From an uncultured Blastocatellia bacterium (GTDB taxonomy: Bacteria; Acidobacteriota; Blastocatellia; Pyrinomonadales; Pyrinomonadaceae), in NCBI GenBank assembly GCA_946480785.1, contig CAMLLD010000022.1:1-64000 (forward strand): DNA of 64,000 nt, read 5' to 3'. Shown here piece after piece: positions 18,611 to 29,544 of this stretch (position 1 is its first letter; each line of letters starts with the position of its first letter). A model generated the notes under the pieces. It did not search any database. It was not told the DNA's origin and was given only the letters and a program-made list of their open reading frames with translations. A program made the translations under genes and the position numbers.

Positions 18611-19573
18611 TCAGCGGCCAACAGACACGGTGCCGTTCGAGGCAAGCGCGAGCGCCATGCGCGCGTTCTCCGCATCCGTGGAGCGGCCGACGCGCTGATA
18701 AAGATCCGTCAGGCGTCGCAACGCAATCGTGTTGTTCGCATCGATCTCACGCGCCGCTTCGTAGTAACGGATCGCGTCTTCCTCGCGAGCGAAGCGCTCC
18801 ATCATCTTGGCCATGTTGAGATTTCCATTTAACTGGCCAGTCGCGCGTGTGAACGCCTTGTAAGCTTCGTCGACTTTGCCGAGACGGCAATACGCGAGAC
18901 CGAGATTGTTGAGAATGCGTTCGTCAGTCGGCGCGAGTTTCGCGGCGCGTTTGAGACGATCCACCGCCGCGCGGTAGTTACCATTTTGATAAAGCGAGAA
19001 GCCGAGGTTGTTCAACGTCTCAGCGTCTTCTTCGAGCTTGACGGCGCGCTCAAACGAATCCTTCGCGCGATCTGCAAACCCCTTCTTGTCATACGCAACG
19101 CCGAGGAGGTTGTGCGCTTCGGTCAACTTCGGATCGAGCGACACGGCGAGGGAAAGCGCCGAGATCGCGTCGTTGTAATTCCCTGCCAACAAGAACTCGC
19201 GACCGGCTTCCAGATGCTCGCGCGCGGAACTCGCCGGCGTCATCTTCTTTTCACTCTGATTACGCGCGTCGTCGACGCGGGTCACACCGGCTGATTCAAA
19301 CTTTTCCACATCCTTTTCCGTTAGGCGGTGCAATTTGTTTTCATCGTCGCCGCGACCGAAAAGGTGACCGATAGCTTTGAACGGCGCCGCAATGACTTTG
19401 ACGATCTTGTTGCCGCCCTTCTTCGGTTGCACTCCGACTTCCGAGCCAGAGTCTTCGAGCACGTTCGCATCCGGATCGCCCTCACGTTGGATCGTCGAAG
19501 CGCTCCACATCGCGGTCGCCGCGACGGTCACTACCAAAGCAATTAGAATCGCAATGATTCTGCGTTTGTTCAT
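18611..19573 (-). CDS. tadD: TPR protein, TadD-like
   Basis: This 320-residue protein has a single N-terminal membrane or signal segment (RRIIAILIALVVTVAATAMW) and then a charged linker. At least five TPR units follow between about residues 110 and 310 (for example EAHNLLGVAYDKKGFADRAKDSFERAVKL). TadD lipoprotein/TPR proteins occupy this place after tadC and may serve as pilotins or assembly factors. No lipobox cysteine is visible, so it is a TadD analogue rather than a clear orthologue. ATG 19573 with AGGAG upstream is chosen over 19609, which would overlap tadC. Confidence 0.8.
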   Translation of the reverse strand: MNKRRIIAILIALVVTVAATAMWSASTIQREGDPDANVLEDSGSEVGVQPKKGGNKIVKVIAAPFKAIGHLFGRGDDENKLHRLTEKDVEKFESAGVTRVDDARNQSEKKMTPASSAREHLEAGREFLLAGNYNDAISALSLAVSLDPKLTEAHNLLGVAYDKKGFADRAKDSFERAVKLEEDAETLNNLGFSLYQNGNYRAAVDRLKRAAKLAPTDERILNNLGLAYCRLGKVDEAYKAFTRATGQLNGNLNMAKMMERFAREEDAIRYYEAAREIDANNTIALRRLTDLYQRVGRSTDAENARMALALASNGTVSVGR

Positions 19574-19586
19574 TGGTCCAACTCCT

Positions 19587-20525
19587 CTACATCTTGCCCA
19601 CAGTGTCAATGAGGTTAAGGGCCGCAGGTCCGAGAATCGCGATAAAGAGCGTCGGGAACAGAAACAATGCGAGCGGCATCAGCAGTTTGACGGCCGCCTT
19701 CTGCGCTTCCTGTTCGGCGCGCTGGCGACGTTTCGTACGAAGCGAATCGGAGAACACGCGCAAGCCCTTCGCGATCGACGTACCAAACTTGTCGGTCTGG
19801 ATCAGCATCGCGACCAAACTGCGCAGATCGTCAACACCCGTTCGCTCCGCAAGATTTCGCAGTGCTTCGTCACGATCGCGGCCGACGCGAATTTCCAGAT
19901 TCGCGAGCTCGAACTCCGTCGCAATCGCGTGATGCACGTCTTTCAACTCACTGGAGACTTTCATCATCGCCGCGTTCAAACCCAAACCGGCTTCGACTGA
20001 CACGACCATCAAGTCGAGCGCGTCCGCCAAACCCCAACGCAGATCTCGCTGGCGATTGTTCGTAATCCGGCGCAGGCAGAAACGCGGCAGAAAGAAGCCG
20101 ACGACGAATCCGAGAATGATGTAGATGATCGCTTTGTTCAGCGGCCAGGCCATCGCGGCGCACACGACTGCGACCAGCAACGGGAAACCGCCCATCGAAG
20201 TCAACTGGATCGCGCGATAAATGATCGGCGCTTCGGCCGAACGAAAACCCGCGTGCATCAACTGCTTTTGCAGCCGCTTCGCTTCGGTCGCGGAGGGCGG
20301 CACGAGTTTGTTGAGTGGCGAGGCAAGCCGTTGCGCGATCTCCGCGGCGGGATTGTCGTCCGGCATTACCGCCGACTGCATCGTCTCGGCTTTCGCGCCA
20401 TCTTTAGCATTGAGGCGGCGCAGTCTTTCAGTCGCAGCGCTCTGCGGTTTATAGAGCAGCCAGTAAACACCCAGCATTCCGAGTGAGATACAAACGAAAG
20501 TTGAAATACCAATGATTAAGATCAT
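19587..20525 (-). CDS. tadC: Tad pilus inner-membrane protein TadC
   Basis: This 312-residue type II secretion F-domain protein has an N-terminal membrane span, a long cytoplasmic region, and the T2SSF core (DLRWGLADALDLMVVSVEAGLGLNAAM). Terminal spans end in LFPTLFIAILGPAALNLID. TadC and TadB form the inner-membrane platform that TadA drives during Flp pilus polymerisation. It follows tadB by 18 bp and precedes the TPR gene by 13 bp. Confidence 0.92.
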   Translation of the reverse strand: MILIIGISTFVCISLGMLGVYWLLYKPQSAATERLRRLNAKDGAKAETMQSAVMPDDNPAAEIAQRLASPLNKLVPPSATEAKRLQKQLMHAGFRSAEAPIIYRAIQLTSMGGFPLLVAVVCAAMAWPLNKAIIYIILGFVVGFFLPRFCLRRITNNRQRDLRWGLADALDLMVVSVEAGLGLNAAMMKVSSELKDVHHAIATEFELANLEIRVGRDRDEALRNLAERTGVDDLRSLVAMLIQTDKFGTSIAKGLRVFSDSLRTKRRQRAEQEAQKAAVKLLMPLALFLFPTLFIAILGPAALNLIDTVGKM

Positions 20526-20543
20526 CGCTCGGCCTTTTCCTTG

Positions 20544-21509
20544 CTAGATTTTGATCTTCAAAATCTTTCGCACGATCAACATACCGGTGACCTGCATGAA
20601 CAGCGCGATCGCGATCAGGTAATGACCGCGCGGGTCTTTCCACAAGACGCTCATGTACTCGGGATTCATCACCGTCACTGCGAGCGCAACGAAGATCGGC
20701 AAGCCGCACAATAACCACGCCGACATGCGCGAACTCGTCGTCAACGTCTTCAAGTCGCCGAGAATGCGGAACCGTTCGCGAATCGTGTAGGAGACTTTCT
20801 CCAGAATCTCGGCGAGGTTGCCGCCGGTCTCGCGTTGAATGAGGATCGCCGTCACGCACATCTTCAGATCGAGGATCGGCATGCGTTGCGTCAGGTTCTC
20901 GAGCGCGAGCTTTAGCGAGAGGCCGAGGTTCTGCTCTTCGTAAGCTTTGCGAAACTCGGTCGCGAGCGGCTCCGGCATCTCGAGCGAAACCATATGCAGC
21001 GCTTCCGAGAACGCGTGTCCGGCGCTTAACGCGCGGCTGACCAAATCGAGTGCGTCCGGAAGCTGTTCGAGAAACGCGTCGAACCGTTTCTTACGCCGCC
21101 AGTAAACGTGGACCAACGGCAACGCGGCGCAACCCAGACCCGCTAGGATCATGAGCGGAATGAAAACCGTGAGCACCGACGCCGCGAGCGCGCCGAGCAT
21201 GCCGGCCATGAACGAAAACATGAGCAGGCGTGACGGCGTGATATGCAGATCCGCCTGGTCCAACATGCGCTTCAACTGCAACGCCGCCTGAAGATTGATC
21301 AGCGTGCGGTTGACCCAGGGAATTTCGCTCATCAACTCGTTGCGAGCGAGCACTACCTCGATGTCTTCGGTTTGCGCGGAGTGGAGCAAAGCTTCCGACA
21401 GGCGCTTCTGCAGACGCGCGCGTTTCTGTTCTGTTCCGTGCGTGGCAAACAGATAAGCGCCCAGCACAAGGAACAACGCAAAAACGAATACGAGAAACGA
21501 GATCAGCAT
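20544..21509 (-). CDS. tadB: Tad pilus inner-membrane protein TadB
   Basis: This 321-residue T2SSF-domain protein has an N-terminal membrane anchor, a mid-region pair of spans, the cytoplasmic core FLEQLPDALDLVSRALSAGHAFSEAL and two C-terminal spans. It is the paralogue and partner of TadC. It begins 6 bp after the tadA stop, consistent with coordinated translation of the motor and platform subunits. Confidence 0.92.
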   Translation of the reverse strand: MLISFLVFVFALFLVLGAYLFATHGTEQKRARLQKRLSEALLHSAQTEDIEVVLARNELMSEIPWVNRTLINLQAALQLKRMLDQADLHITPSRLLMFSFMAGMLGALAASVLTVFIPLMILAGLGCAALPLVHVYWRRKKRFDAFLEQLPDALDLVSRALSAGHAFSEALHMVSLEMPEPLATEFRKAYEEQNLGLSLKLALENLTQRMPILDLKMCVTAILIQRETGGNLAEILEKVSYTIRERFRILGDLKTLTTSSRMSAWLLCGLPIFVALAVTVMNPEYMSVLWKDPRGHYLIAIALFMQVTGMLIVRKILKIKI

Positions 21510-21515
21510 GGCGAG

Positions 21516-22844
<1,329 letters not shown>

Positions 22845-22877
22845 GATGTGTTTTTTCCGGTGCGGAGGGCTGCGTTG

Positions 22878-24113
22878 CTAGACCTTTTCCATTGATGTTT
22901 CAAGCTTGAACTTCGCCTGCGCTTGCGCGGGCTGTTTCTTCAAAAACGAATTCCAGAAAGCACGACGCGGTTTCGCTTCGTTGAGCGGCACGACGCCGAG
23001 CGAGATTTCCTGCGCGATACGGCGAATCTCGAGCGCGATCTTCGAACCCGGCTCTGACTGGACCAGCGGCGTGCCGAGATTGATCGAGCTCACCGCGGTC
23101 TGATAATCGCTGGGCACAAAGCCGACCACCGGCTCGCCAAGAAACTTCTCCACCTGGCGCAGATCGAGATCGATCTGTTTGCTCCAGCGGTTCACCACGA
23201 TGCGTACTTTCTTGCGCGGATAACCGAGCCGATCGAAGATTTCGAGCGCGCGTTGTGTGCTGCGAATGGCGGGAATGTCGAGCGTCAGAATCAGGACGAT
23301 CTCGTCTGACTGATCGAGCGCGGCGAGCGTGATCGAATCGAAGGTGTGCTGCGGATCGAGCACAACGTAATCATAGTGTTCGCGCAGTTTTTGCAAGACT
23401 TCAAACACGTGCTGCGGTTCGATCTCATCAGCCGAGTCGGCTTCGCGCGGCGCGGCGAGTAACGAGAGATGTTTGGAGTGCGGCGTGACGAGCGTATTGA
23501 TCAACGACTCGTCGAGACGATTCCGCTTCTCGACCATGTCGGCGATCGAATACTTCGGCTCGACCCCGAGAAACAGCGGCAAATCGCCGGCTTGTAGATT
23601 TAAATCGACGAGAACGGTTTTCGCGTTGGTGGCGGCGCCGAAGTTGGTGGCGATGAATGAAGTGCCGCAGCCGCCCTTGCTAGAGAACACTGCGATCATG
23701 CGGCCCTGTTTGCGTTGCGTTTCGACGAGTTGCTTATTGCAAAACTCGCCCACGCGATCGAGCACCGTGCGCAGTTCGTCGGCGCTGATCGGAATCCGCA
23801 GAAACTCACGCGCGCCCGCACGCATGCTACCGATGATCATGTCCGGCGACGCGTTCTGCGCGGCTGAAATAATGGTGGTCTGCGGACACTCGGCGTTCAA
23901 ACGCTCGATGAACCTGACCGCCTGTTCCGCGTTTGGACCAAGCGCGATGATCGCGGCGTTTGGTTTCAAACGAACGATCTCTTCATAGAGCTGATCGGTG
24001 TCGTTGCCCCCGGCCAGCAGCTTGACGCGTTCTTCGGCCGAAAGAGCGCGGCGAATCTCTTTGAAGTTGTCGAGCCCGGTGCTTAGGACTACTACTGAGA
24101 TTAGTTCGGTCAT
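22878..24113 (-). CDS. tadZ: Pilus localisation protein TadZ/CpaE
   Basis: This 411-residue protein combines an N-terminal receiver-like domain lacking a canonical phospho-acceptor with a C-terminal ParA/MinD-type domain. The deviant Walker A, SSKGGCGTSFIATNFGAA, has threonine where MinD has the second lysine-containing GKT. This is usual for TadZ, which marks the pole and recruits the pilus machine. ATG 24113 is preceded by GAGGA. The in-frame GTG at 24149 would overlap tadE. The tadA gene follows after 33 bp. Confidence 0.92.
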   Translation of the reverse strand: MTELISVVVLSTGLDNFKEIRRALSAEERVKLLAGGNDTDQLYEEIVRLKPNAAIIALGPNAEQAVRFIERLNAECPQTTIISAAQNASPDMIIGSMRAGAREFLRIPISADELRTVLDRVGEFCNKQLVETQRKQGRMIAVFSSKGGCGTSFIATNFGAATNAKTVLVDLNLQAGDLPLFLGVEPKYSIADMVEKRNRLDESLINTLVTPHSKHLSLLAAPREADSADEIEPQHVFEVLQKLREHYDYVVLDPQHTFDSITLAALDQSDEIVLILTLDIPAIRSTQRALEIFDRLGYPRKKVRIVVNRWSKQIDLDLRQVEKFLGEPVVGFVPSDYQTAVSSINLGTPLVQSEPGSKIALEIRRIAQEISLGVVPLNEAKPRRAFWNSFLKKQPAQAQAKFKLETSMEKV

Positions 24114-24120
24114 TTTTTCC

Positions 24121-24567
24121 TCAGACGTTGCCGGGAATGAAGCCGGCACTCTCGGCCGTTAACGTGGTGGTGTAACTCGGCATCGTGATCGTCGTGCCGA
24201 TGATGGGGATGACAAACTGGAACTGGTAGTTGGTGATGCTTACCGATACCGTGCCGTCGTTCAGTCCGAAGTTGTTGTAAGTGACGTTGACGTTTGCGGT
24301 CGTCAGGTTATTGATCATCGGCTGGCCGCCGCCCGCGGGATCGCCGTAGACCACGACGTTCTTCACCTGATCGGCGTCGTTTACAGAATGCATCGTGGCG
24401 TAACGCGCGCCGCGACGTGCCGCATCGGTCAGCGCGTTGTGTACCCACAAAGCGCGGCCGAACTCCATCACGCCAAACATCGCGGTGAGAAACACCGTGA
24501 CACCGATCGAAAACTCAACCAGCGTCGATCCTCGTTCGTTCTTGCGACAGCTCTTAATGCGCAGCAT
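24121..24567 (-). CDS. tadE: TadE-family minor pseudopilin
   Basis: This 148-residue protein has a short basic leader, then GSTLVEFSIGVTVFLTAMFGVMEFGRALW, a prepilin-like hydrophobic helix with the conserved glutamate (VEF), followed by a beta-rich exported domain. TadE and TadF are processed by the TadV peptidase and are needed for pilus formation. It sits between a second tadE-like gene (12 bp upstream) and tadZ (7 bp downstream). Confidence 0.9.
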   Translation of the reverse strand: MLRIKSCRKNERGSTLVEFSIGVTVFLTAMFGVMEFGRALWVHNALTDAARRGARYATMHSVNDADQVKNVVVYGDPAGGGQPMINNLTTANVNVTYNNFGLNDGTVSVSITNYQFQFVIPIIGTTITMPSYTTTLTAESAGFIPGNV

Positions 24568-24579
24568 GGTTGTGGCTCC

Positions 24580-25107
24580 TTACAGCGAAGGTTGCGTGAG
24601 CAGGTAATGCATCGTCACACTCGGTTTCACGTCGACGTTCAGCGACAGCGAACTGTTGTTGAGCATCTTGCCGAGATCGAAGACCGGCGTGTGTTTGTAG
24701 TTGACGATGCTGACCTTCACCAGGTCCGGCACTCCCGCGGTGCCGCCCTGATACTCGACGGTGACGTTCGCAGTGGTGAGTCCGGTCAGGATTGGTGAAC
24801 CGGTGCCGGCAGTGTTGCCGTAAACAACGAGGTTCTTGGCGTTCGCCTGCCAGTTGGTGGTGTTGCTGACGGCTGATTTCGCGGCCAGATACCGCGCGCC
24901 GACACGCGCGCCTTTGGCGACGGTCGAGTACTCGTAAAAGTAGCGACCAAACTCCGCGACACCAGCAAACAGAAACATCAGTATCGGTAACACGATTGCG
25001 AGCTCGACGAGCTGCACGCCGCGATCGTCGCGGCGAAAACGGTTCAACCAATGCAGCCGGCGCGAGCGTCGCACATTGCGAATTTTCTTTAGGCGATGGT
25101 GCATCAT
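24580..25107 (-). CDS. Second TadE/TadF-like minor pseudopilin
   Basis: This 175-residue protein has a longer, strongly basic leader before DRGVQLVELAIVLPILMFLFAGVAEFGRYFYE, the same TadE-type helix with a conserved glutamate, followed by an extracellular domain. The Arg-rich leader (KKIRNVRRSRRLHWLNRFRR) is unusually long for the family. It lies 10 bp downstream of the TadG-like gene. It probably fills the TadF position in this locus. Confidence 0.88.
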   Translation of the reverse strand: MMHHRLKKIRNVRRSRRLHWLNRFRRDDRGVQLVELAIVLPILMFLFAGVAEFGRYFYEYSTVAKGARVGARYLAAKSAVSNTTNWQANAKNLVVYGNTAGTGSPILTGLTTANVTVEYQGGTAGVPDLVKVSIVNYKHTPVFDLGKMLNNSSLSLNVDVKPSVTMHYLLTQPSL

Positions 25108-25117
25108 AGTTGCCGCC

Positions 25118-26239
25118 TTATTTGTAAAGAACCGGGACTGCCATCAAGCCATTCGTGGGCGCGCCGTTCGGATCGAAGCCACCCTGACCGATGACGATGT
25201 CGTCGATGTATTCGGCCACGAGGTCGCCGCCGTTACCGCTGCCGACCTTGTTCTGCAAGAAGAACGTGCCGAAGCGATCGAACGTGACAGTGTTGCGGCC
25301 CTGGTCGTATTGGTCCTGCTTCACGATCGGGATAATGACCACACGACGTCCGTCCACGCCCGTATGCGACGGCGCTTTCGTTGGACTGCCGGACTTGTAC
25401 TGATCGTAGTTGATGTTTTCCTGGATGTTCTTGTCGGGCGGCATGTCGTTGGGATTCACTTGCGACGTTTGATAGTCGTCGAAACGCGTGTTCAATCCCT
25501 GGCGAACCGCGCCCGCGGTCACACCGGTTTTCGTATCGACTTGATAGACCTCGCCGGGCGCCGCGCACTTATCCACACCAGCCGCGAGTCCGACGCGCGC
25601 ATCCTGTCCACCCGAACCAGCGACTGCGAGAATCTGGTAGTTGCCCGGCGAGACCATCCCACCGGCGCCCGCGCGGAACGTATACGTGTTGCCCGGAGTG
25701 ATCGGCGTGCCGTAGTCGATCACGGAGACCGGCAGGAAGTTGCAGAACAAATTCAATGGCACGGAGAGACCTGCGGTCGCGGTCGCCGACAAATTCTTGC
25801 TCTTGCCGAGCACAGATCCTGCGAAGGAGACTCCCACGGGAGAATCCTGGGTAGTGACCTGCACGAAGCGAATTTTCGCGGCCTGTCCCTGCGCCGCCGC
25901 TTCGCTCATGTATGGACCATCGAGATTGACGGCAAACAAGACGTTCGCGCGGGGGAAAGTCACGTTCGTCTTGTTGAAGTCGTAATTGTTCATCGTCGCC
26001 ACGGCTCGATCCGCCGCCTTCGTAATTCCCAAAGCCGACGTGTTGAGCGCAGACACGGCAGCCAATGCTGCCGCGTCTGCTGCGTTCTGCAATTCAGTTT
26101 TCGTCAGGTAGAACCTGCTGATATCAACTCCCAAACCAACAGCCAGCAGAATCGACAACATCCCGATAGCCGATGTCGCCAGCACTGAACCTCGCTCCCG
26201 CTTGTTCTTTCCCGCTTGCTTAATCGTCTGCTGCTTCAT
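25118..26239 (-). CDS. tadG: TadG-like pilus assembly protein
   Basis: This 373-residue protein has an N-terminal basic stretch and the Flp-assembly TadG helix (GSVLATSAIGMLSILLAVGLGVDISRFYL, then LQNAADAAALAAVSAL). A long exported domain without the full VWA region of larger TadG proteins follows. ATG 26239 with a GGGGG ribosome site is used. The in-frame upstream start at 26323 would run into the secretin end. It lies between cpaC and the tadE-like genes. Confidence 0.87.
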   Translation of the reverse strand: MKQQTIKQAGKNKRERGSVLATSAIGMLSILLAVGLGVDISRFYLTKTELQNAADAAALAAVSALNTSALGITKAADRAVATMNNYDFNKTNVTFPRANVLFAVNLDGPYMSEAAAQGQAAKIRFVQVTTQDSPVGVSFAGSVLGKSKNLSATATAGLSVPLNLFCNFLPVSVIDYGTPITPGNTYTFRAGAGGMVSPGNYQILAVAGSGGQDARVGLAAGVDKCAAPGEVYQVDTKTGVTAGAVRQGLNTRFDDYQTSQVNPNDMPPDKNIQENINYDQYKSGSPTKAPSHTGVDGRRVVIIPIVKQDQYDQGRNTVTFDRFGTFFLQNKVGSGNGGDLVAEYIDDIVIGQGGFDPNGAPTNGLMAVPVLYK

Positions 26240-26288
26240 GTTTTCCCCCTCTGTTTGCGAATCGCGATTTGGTTTCGAGAGGAGTTGT

Positions 26289-27881
26289 TTACCAGGGGCG
26301 AAGTGATTCCAGATTGAAGTCAAACTTGATGGCCCGGGCGACCGGAAGCGCGGGATTGCTGTTGCGCACGCTGCTCACCGAACCGCTGGTGCTGGTCTGT
26401 GTGTTGGTCTCAACAGCTTTCGTCTTCGGCTCTTCAACCTTCGCCGGAGCGGTCTGCGCCGGAGTTGAAGTCGTGTTGTTCTGACCCGAAACCTTGTAAC
26501 CGGTCTGACCCGAGATGCCTTCGCCCTTCGGTTCGACGCCGAGCGGCGAGTTGCCCTTGAGACCATCGATGCCACGCAGCACCGGCAGGTCGTCGGTGTT
26601 GACCGGCTTGACCATGTGCGCGGTGACGATGAACATCAGCTCGGTCTCTTTCTTTTCGAACGACTTCGATTTGAAGAGCGCGCCGATGACGGGAATGTCA
26701 CTCACGATCGGGATGCGCGACAGCGACTTCGTTTCGTTGTTGTCGAGCAGGCCGGCGAGTGCGAACGATTGACCGTCGCGCAGTTCAACGCCCGTCTTCG
26801 CGCGGCGAGTTCTCAACGCGGGAACTACGAAACCGTTGAAGCGAACACCGTTCGTGAAATCGATCGTGGAAACTTCCGGCTCGAGCTCGAGACGAATGTG
26901 ATCTTCGTCGACGATCGTCGGTTTGAAGTTGAGGCGGACGCCATATTCTTTCCAAACGATGGTGATGCCGTTGTTGCCGTTACCGGTCTGAAGCACAGGC
27001 ACCGGAAATTCGCCGCCGGCGAGGAAGCTCGCCTGCTGACCGTTCATCGCGATCAGGTTTGGTTCCGCCAACTCGCGGAAGGCGCCTTCCGTGCGCAGCG
27101 CGCGCAGGAACGCGCCGGTGTTGATCTGACGATTGAAGATGAATAGGTTGAGGGCCGGTTGAACAAGCGTGTTGAGAACGGCGCCCGCGGGACTGGTATC
27201 TACCTTGTCGAGAATGCTTGGGCCACCACCGCTGTTGATGTAGCCACCAGTTCCGCCCTGCGGCAGCGCGGTGTACGCCGTGCCGTAGTCGCGCAGCTTG
27301 TTGCGGTTGACTTCCGCCACGCGAACCTCGAGCTGGACCTGAGTCGCATTCGAAACCGGCGACGTCAGCATGTTCACCGTTTTAAAGCCCGCTGCTTCGA
27401 CCACGCTCTGCACTTGCGCTGCCGTATTCGCATCCTTGACGCTGCCCGACATCACGACCGAACCATTGGCCTGGCTCAAGCGAATGTCGTCTTTCGGAAA
27501 CAGCGTGCGGATCTGCGAATCGATCAGTGAAAGATTGGCGCGAACGTAAACGTCAAACACGAGAAACTGACCGCCGGTCTGTTCCCACGCGATGAAGTTG
27601 ACCTGCCCGAACGCCTTGCCATTGACGAGCACCTGGTCCGGCGTGACGAGCACTGCTTCGGCGATGTCGGGATTCGAAACCGAGAACCGTCCTACCGGCC
27701 GATCGAAATTGATGACGCGCGATTGGCCCACGAGAACGTTGACGGCGATCGCGTCTTTGTTCTGCGCGAACGACGCTTTGTAGGAGGTCTCCTGAGCGTG
27801 CGAGATGGAGTTAGCAAAGATGGTTATCAACGCCGCCAGCAATAGACTTACCCGGCGCGAAATTGGGGAACGGCTCTGCAT
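26289..27881 (-). CDS. cpaC: Tad secretin RcpA/CpaC
   Basis: This 530-residue outer-membrane secretin has a signal peptide (cleavage after NSISHA), an N-terminal pilus/secretin domain (VLVGQSRVINFDRPVGRFSVSNPDIAEAVL), a BON-like domain, and the C-terminal secretin pore ending near KSFEKKETELMFIVTAHMVKP. A Pro/Thr-rich tail extends beyond the pore domain. It forms the channel through which the Flp pilus exits. It lies 72 bp downstream of cpaB. Confidence 0.94.
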   Translation of the reverse strand: MQSRSPISRRVSLLLAALITIFANSISHAQETSYKASFAQNKDAIAVNVLVGQSRVINFDRPVGRFSVSNPDIAEAVLVTPDQVLVNGKAFGQVNFIAWEQTGGQFLVFDVYVRANLSLIDSQIRTLFPKDDIRLSQANGSVVMSGSVKDANTAAQVQSVVEAAGFKTVNMLTSPVSNATQVQLEVRVAEVNRNKLRDYGTAYTALPQGGTGGYINSGGGPSILDKVDTSPAGAVLNTLVQPALNLFIFNRQINTGAFLRALRTEGAFRELAEPNLIAMNGQQASFLAGGEFPVPVLQTGNGNNGITIVWKEYGVRLNFKPTIVDEDHIRLELEPEVSTIDFTNGVRFNGFVVPALRTRRAKTGVELRDGQSFALAGLLDNNETKSLSRIPIVSDIPVIGALFKSKSFEKKETELMFIVTAHMVKPVNTDDLPVLRGIDGLKGNSPLGVEPKGEGISGQTGYKVSGQNNTTSTPAQTAPAKVEEPKTKAVETNTQTSTSGSVSSVRNSNPALPVARAIKFDFNLESLRPW

Positions 27882-27953
27882 GATTCTGTGCTCCTTTGTT
27901 TCTAGCGATCGTCAAAGCGATCAACTTCAAGTAATGGATTGGTGATGAGTGAT

Positions 27954-28856
27954 CTATGGAAAGTCGACGCTGCGCTTCTTCGCGCCTTCGATCATTTCCA
28001 CTGACGCACGCGGTGTAGGTTGAGGAGCTGGGGCCGCTGCTGGTTTCGCCACTGCCGGCGCCGATCGATGCACAACCGGCTTGCTTTCCTGTTTCGGTTG
28101 TTCGCTCTTCAGCGCACCGGGTTCCGGAGCTGTTTTCGCGGCTTCACCCGTCAACAGAGTGCGCTTGTTGACGCCCTGCGTCTGCTCGTCGCCCTGGTCG
28201 ATCTGATTGCGCATGACCAGTTGCAACTTGCCTTCGTTCGCCGCCAGCGCAAGCTTCTCAGCCTGTTCCGGGGTGACCTGGAGAGTGACAGCCTTGACGC
28301 TGTTCGCTTCACGCTCGTCTTTCGGCTTATCGATGTTCTGACCGTTTGCCAACACCTTAATGTTCTGCAAAACGATCTTCGAGACCGGGTCCTGCATGCC
28401 GGAGCCTTCGCGCGGATCGATGACGACCACCACGTCGACGAGCGTGCCGGGCTGAATGAAACCGGAGATGCCGGCCGCGTCGTCAACCTTGACGGTCATT
28501 GCGCGATACCCCTCGGGAATCACAGCCGAGAGACCGGCTGCAGTTCCTTCCGGCGCTAATCTCGCTTCGGTCACCGGCTCGCGCGCGGCGATGTTCATCA
28601 CTGCAACGCGTCCCGCCAACTTTTCCGGCGCCTCGAAAGCGCCGTCGGGAGTTGATTCCGTGGGAAACTGGACCACCATCAATTGCTCCGCAATGATTTT
28701 GCTGCCGAGCGGGATCGAGACCTTCGCCACGACCACCTTTTTCAGGTTCTTCGCGTAGGCTTGCGCGCTCGACAAATACTTGCTGACTGAAACGGCAGCG
28801 AGCACTCCGAATATGAGTGCTCCTACCAGAACTATGAAAAATCGTTTGTTTCGCAT
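27954..28856 (-). CDS. cpaB: Flp pilus assembly protein CpaB/RcpC
   Basis: This protein is 300 residues from ATG 28856 (303 from ATG 28865). An N-terminal membrane helix is followed by an SAF domain (VAKVSIPLGSKIIAEQLMVVQFP). The RcpC/CpaB periplasmic domain (YRAMTVKVDDAAGISGFIQPGTLVDVVVVIDP) comes next, then a Pro/Ala-rich tail that is unusually long. CpaB is thought to gate or tether the secretin via peptidoglycan binding. Both starts are close, and the second fits better with basic residues directly before the helix. Confidence 0.92.
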   Translation of the reverse strand: MRNKRFFIVLVGALIFGVLAAVSVSKYLSSAQAYAKNLKKVVVAKVSIPLGSKIIAEQLMVVQFPTESTPDGAFEAPEKLAGRVAVMNIAAREPVTEARLAPEGTAAGLSAVIPEGYRAMTVKVDDAAGISGFIQPGTLVDVVVVIDPREGSGMQDPVSKIVLQNIKVLANGQNIDKPKDEREANSVKAVTLQVTPEQAEKLALAANEGKLQLVMRNQIDQGDEQTQGVNKRTLLTGEAAKTAPEPGALKSEQPKQESKPVVHRSAPAVAKPAAAPAPQPTPRASVEMIEGAKKRSVDFP

Positions 28857-28908
28857 GGGGATCAACTCTCCGTTCTGCCAGGTTTAGGCCTGGTCGTTGG
28901 CCGCTTTT

Positions 28909-29436
28909 CTAAGGGTGAAAGATCGCGATTGCGATGATGGCGCCGATGGTGATCGCCGCGCCGTAGGGAATGGTTAGACGACGATCAGCAGGAACGCTGA
29001 ACTTGGGCATCTGCCACCCGGGCAGTAAGCCGACGAGAATCTGAAGCACGCGATGCATAGTGGTAGCGAAGACTCCCGATCGGACCACCGACACGAGAGC
29101 CAGCACACCGCCCGTCAGCACCACGGTGATAAAAGTCGGAAGCACAAGATGAGCACCGATCACAGATCCGATCGCGGCGAAGAGTTTGACGTCGCCCGCG
29201 CCCATTGCTCCGAAAACGTGCAGCATGAACATTAAGACAAAAGCGAAAGCACAGCCGCCGAGGCTGTTTAGACCACCACTGAGTCCGCCTAGTATCGTGT
29301 TAAGTAAGAGTCCGGTTATGAGTGTCGCCAGCACGAATGGATTGGGAATGCGGCGATAGCGCACGTCGTGATAGATGACGAGTGCGGCCAGTGGTACGAG
29401 AAAAAATTCGAAAGCTGTGGCGGTTGGGCTAAGCAT
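28909..29436 (-). CDS. cpaA: Prepilin peptidase TadV/CpaA
   Basis: This 175-residue A24 aspartic prepilin peptidase has the first catalytic aspartate in ALVIYHDVRYRRIPNP and the second in GAMGAGDVKLFAAIG (GxGD motif). Six membrane segments are visible. It cleaves the leader of Flp, TadE and TadF after the conserved glycine. It lacks the N-methylation domain of PilD, as expected for TadV. It follows the flp1 stop after 108 bp. Confidence 0.95.
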   Translation of the reverse strand: MLSPTATAFEFFLVPLAALVIYHDVRYRRIPNPFVLATLITGLLLNTILGGLSGGLNSLGGCAFAFVLMFMLHVFGAMGAGDVKLFAAIGSVIGAHLVLPTFITVVLTGGVLALVSVVRSGVFATTMHRVLQILVGLLPGWQMPKFSVPADRRLTIPYGAAITIGAIIAIAIFHP

Positions 29437-29544
29437 CTGACGTTGAGCCTGGGGTCTGGGAATTCAGCAAAAGGTGGCGGCGCACCTGTGGAGTTGAGCT
29501 TCACTAGGCGCGCCACCCGGCAATGGCAGTTCACTATCTGGAGT

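Noticed and set aside
25076..26188. 370-residue plus-strand open frame opposite the tadG-like gene
   Set aside because: Arg- and His-rich shadow of a real tad gene.
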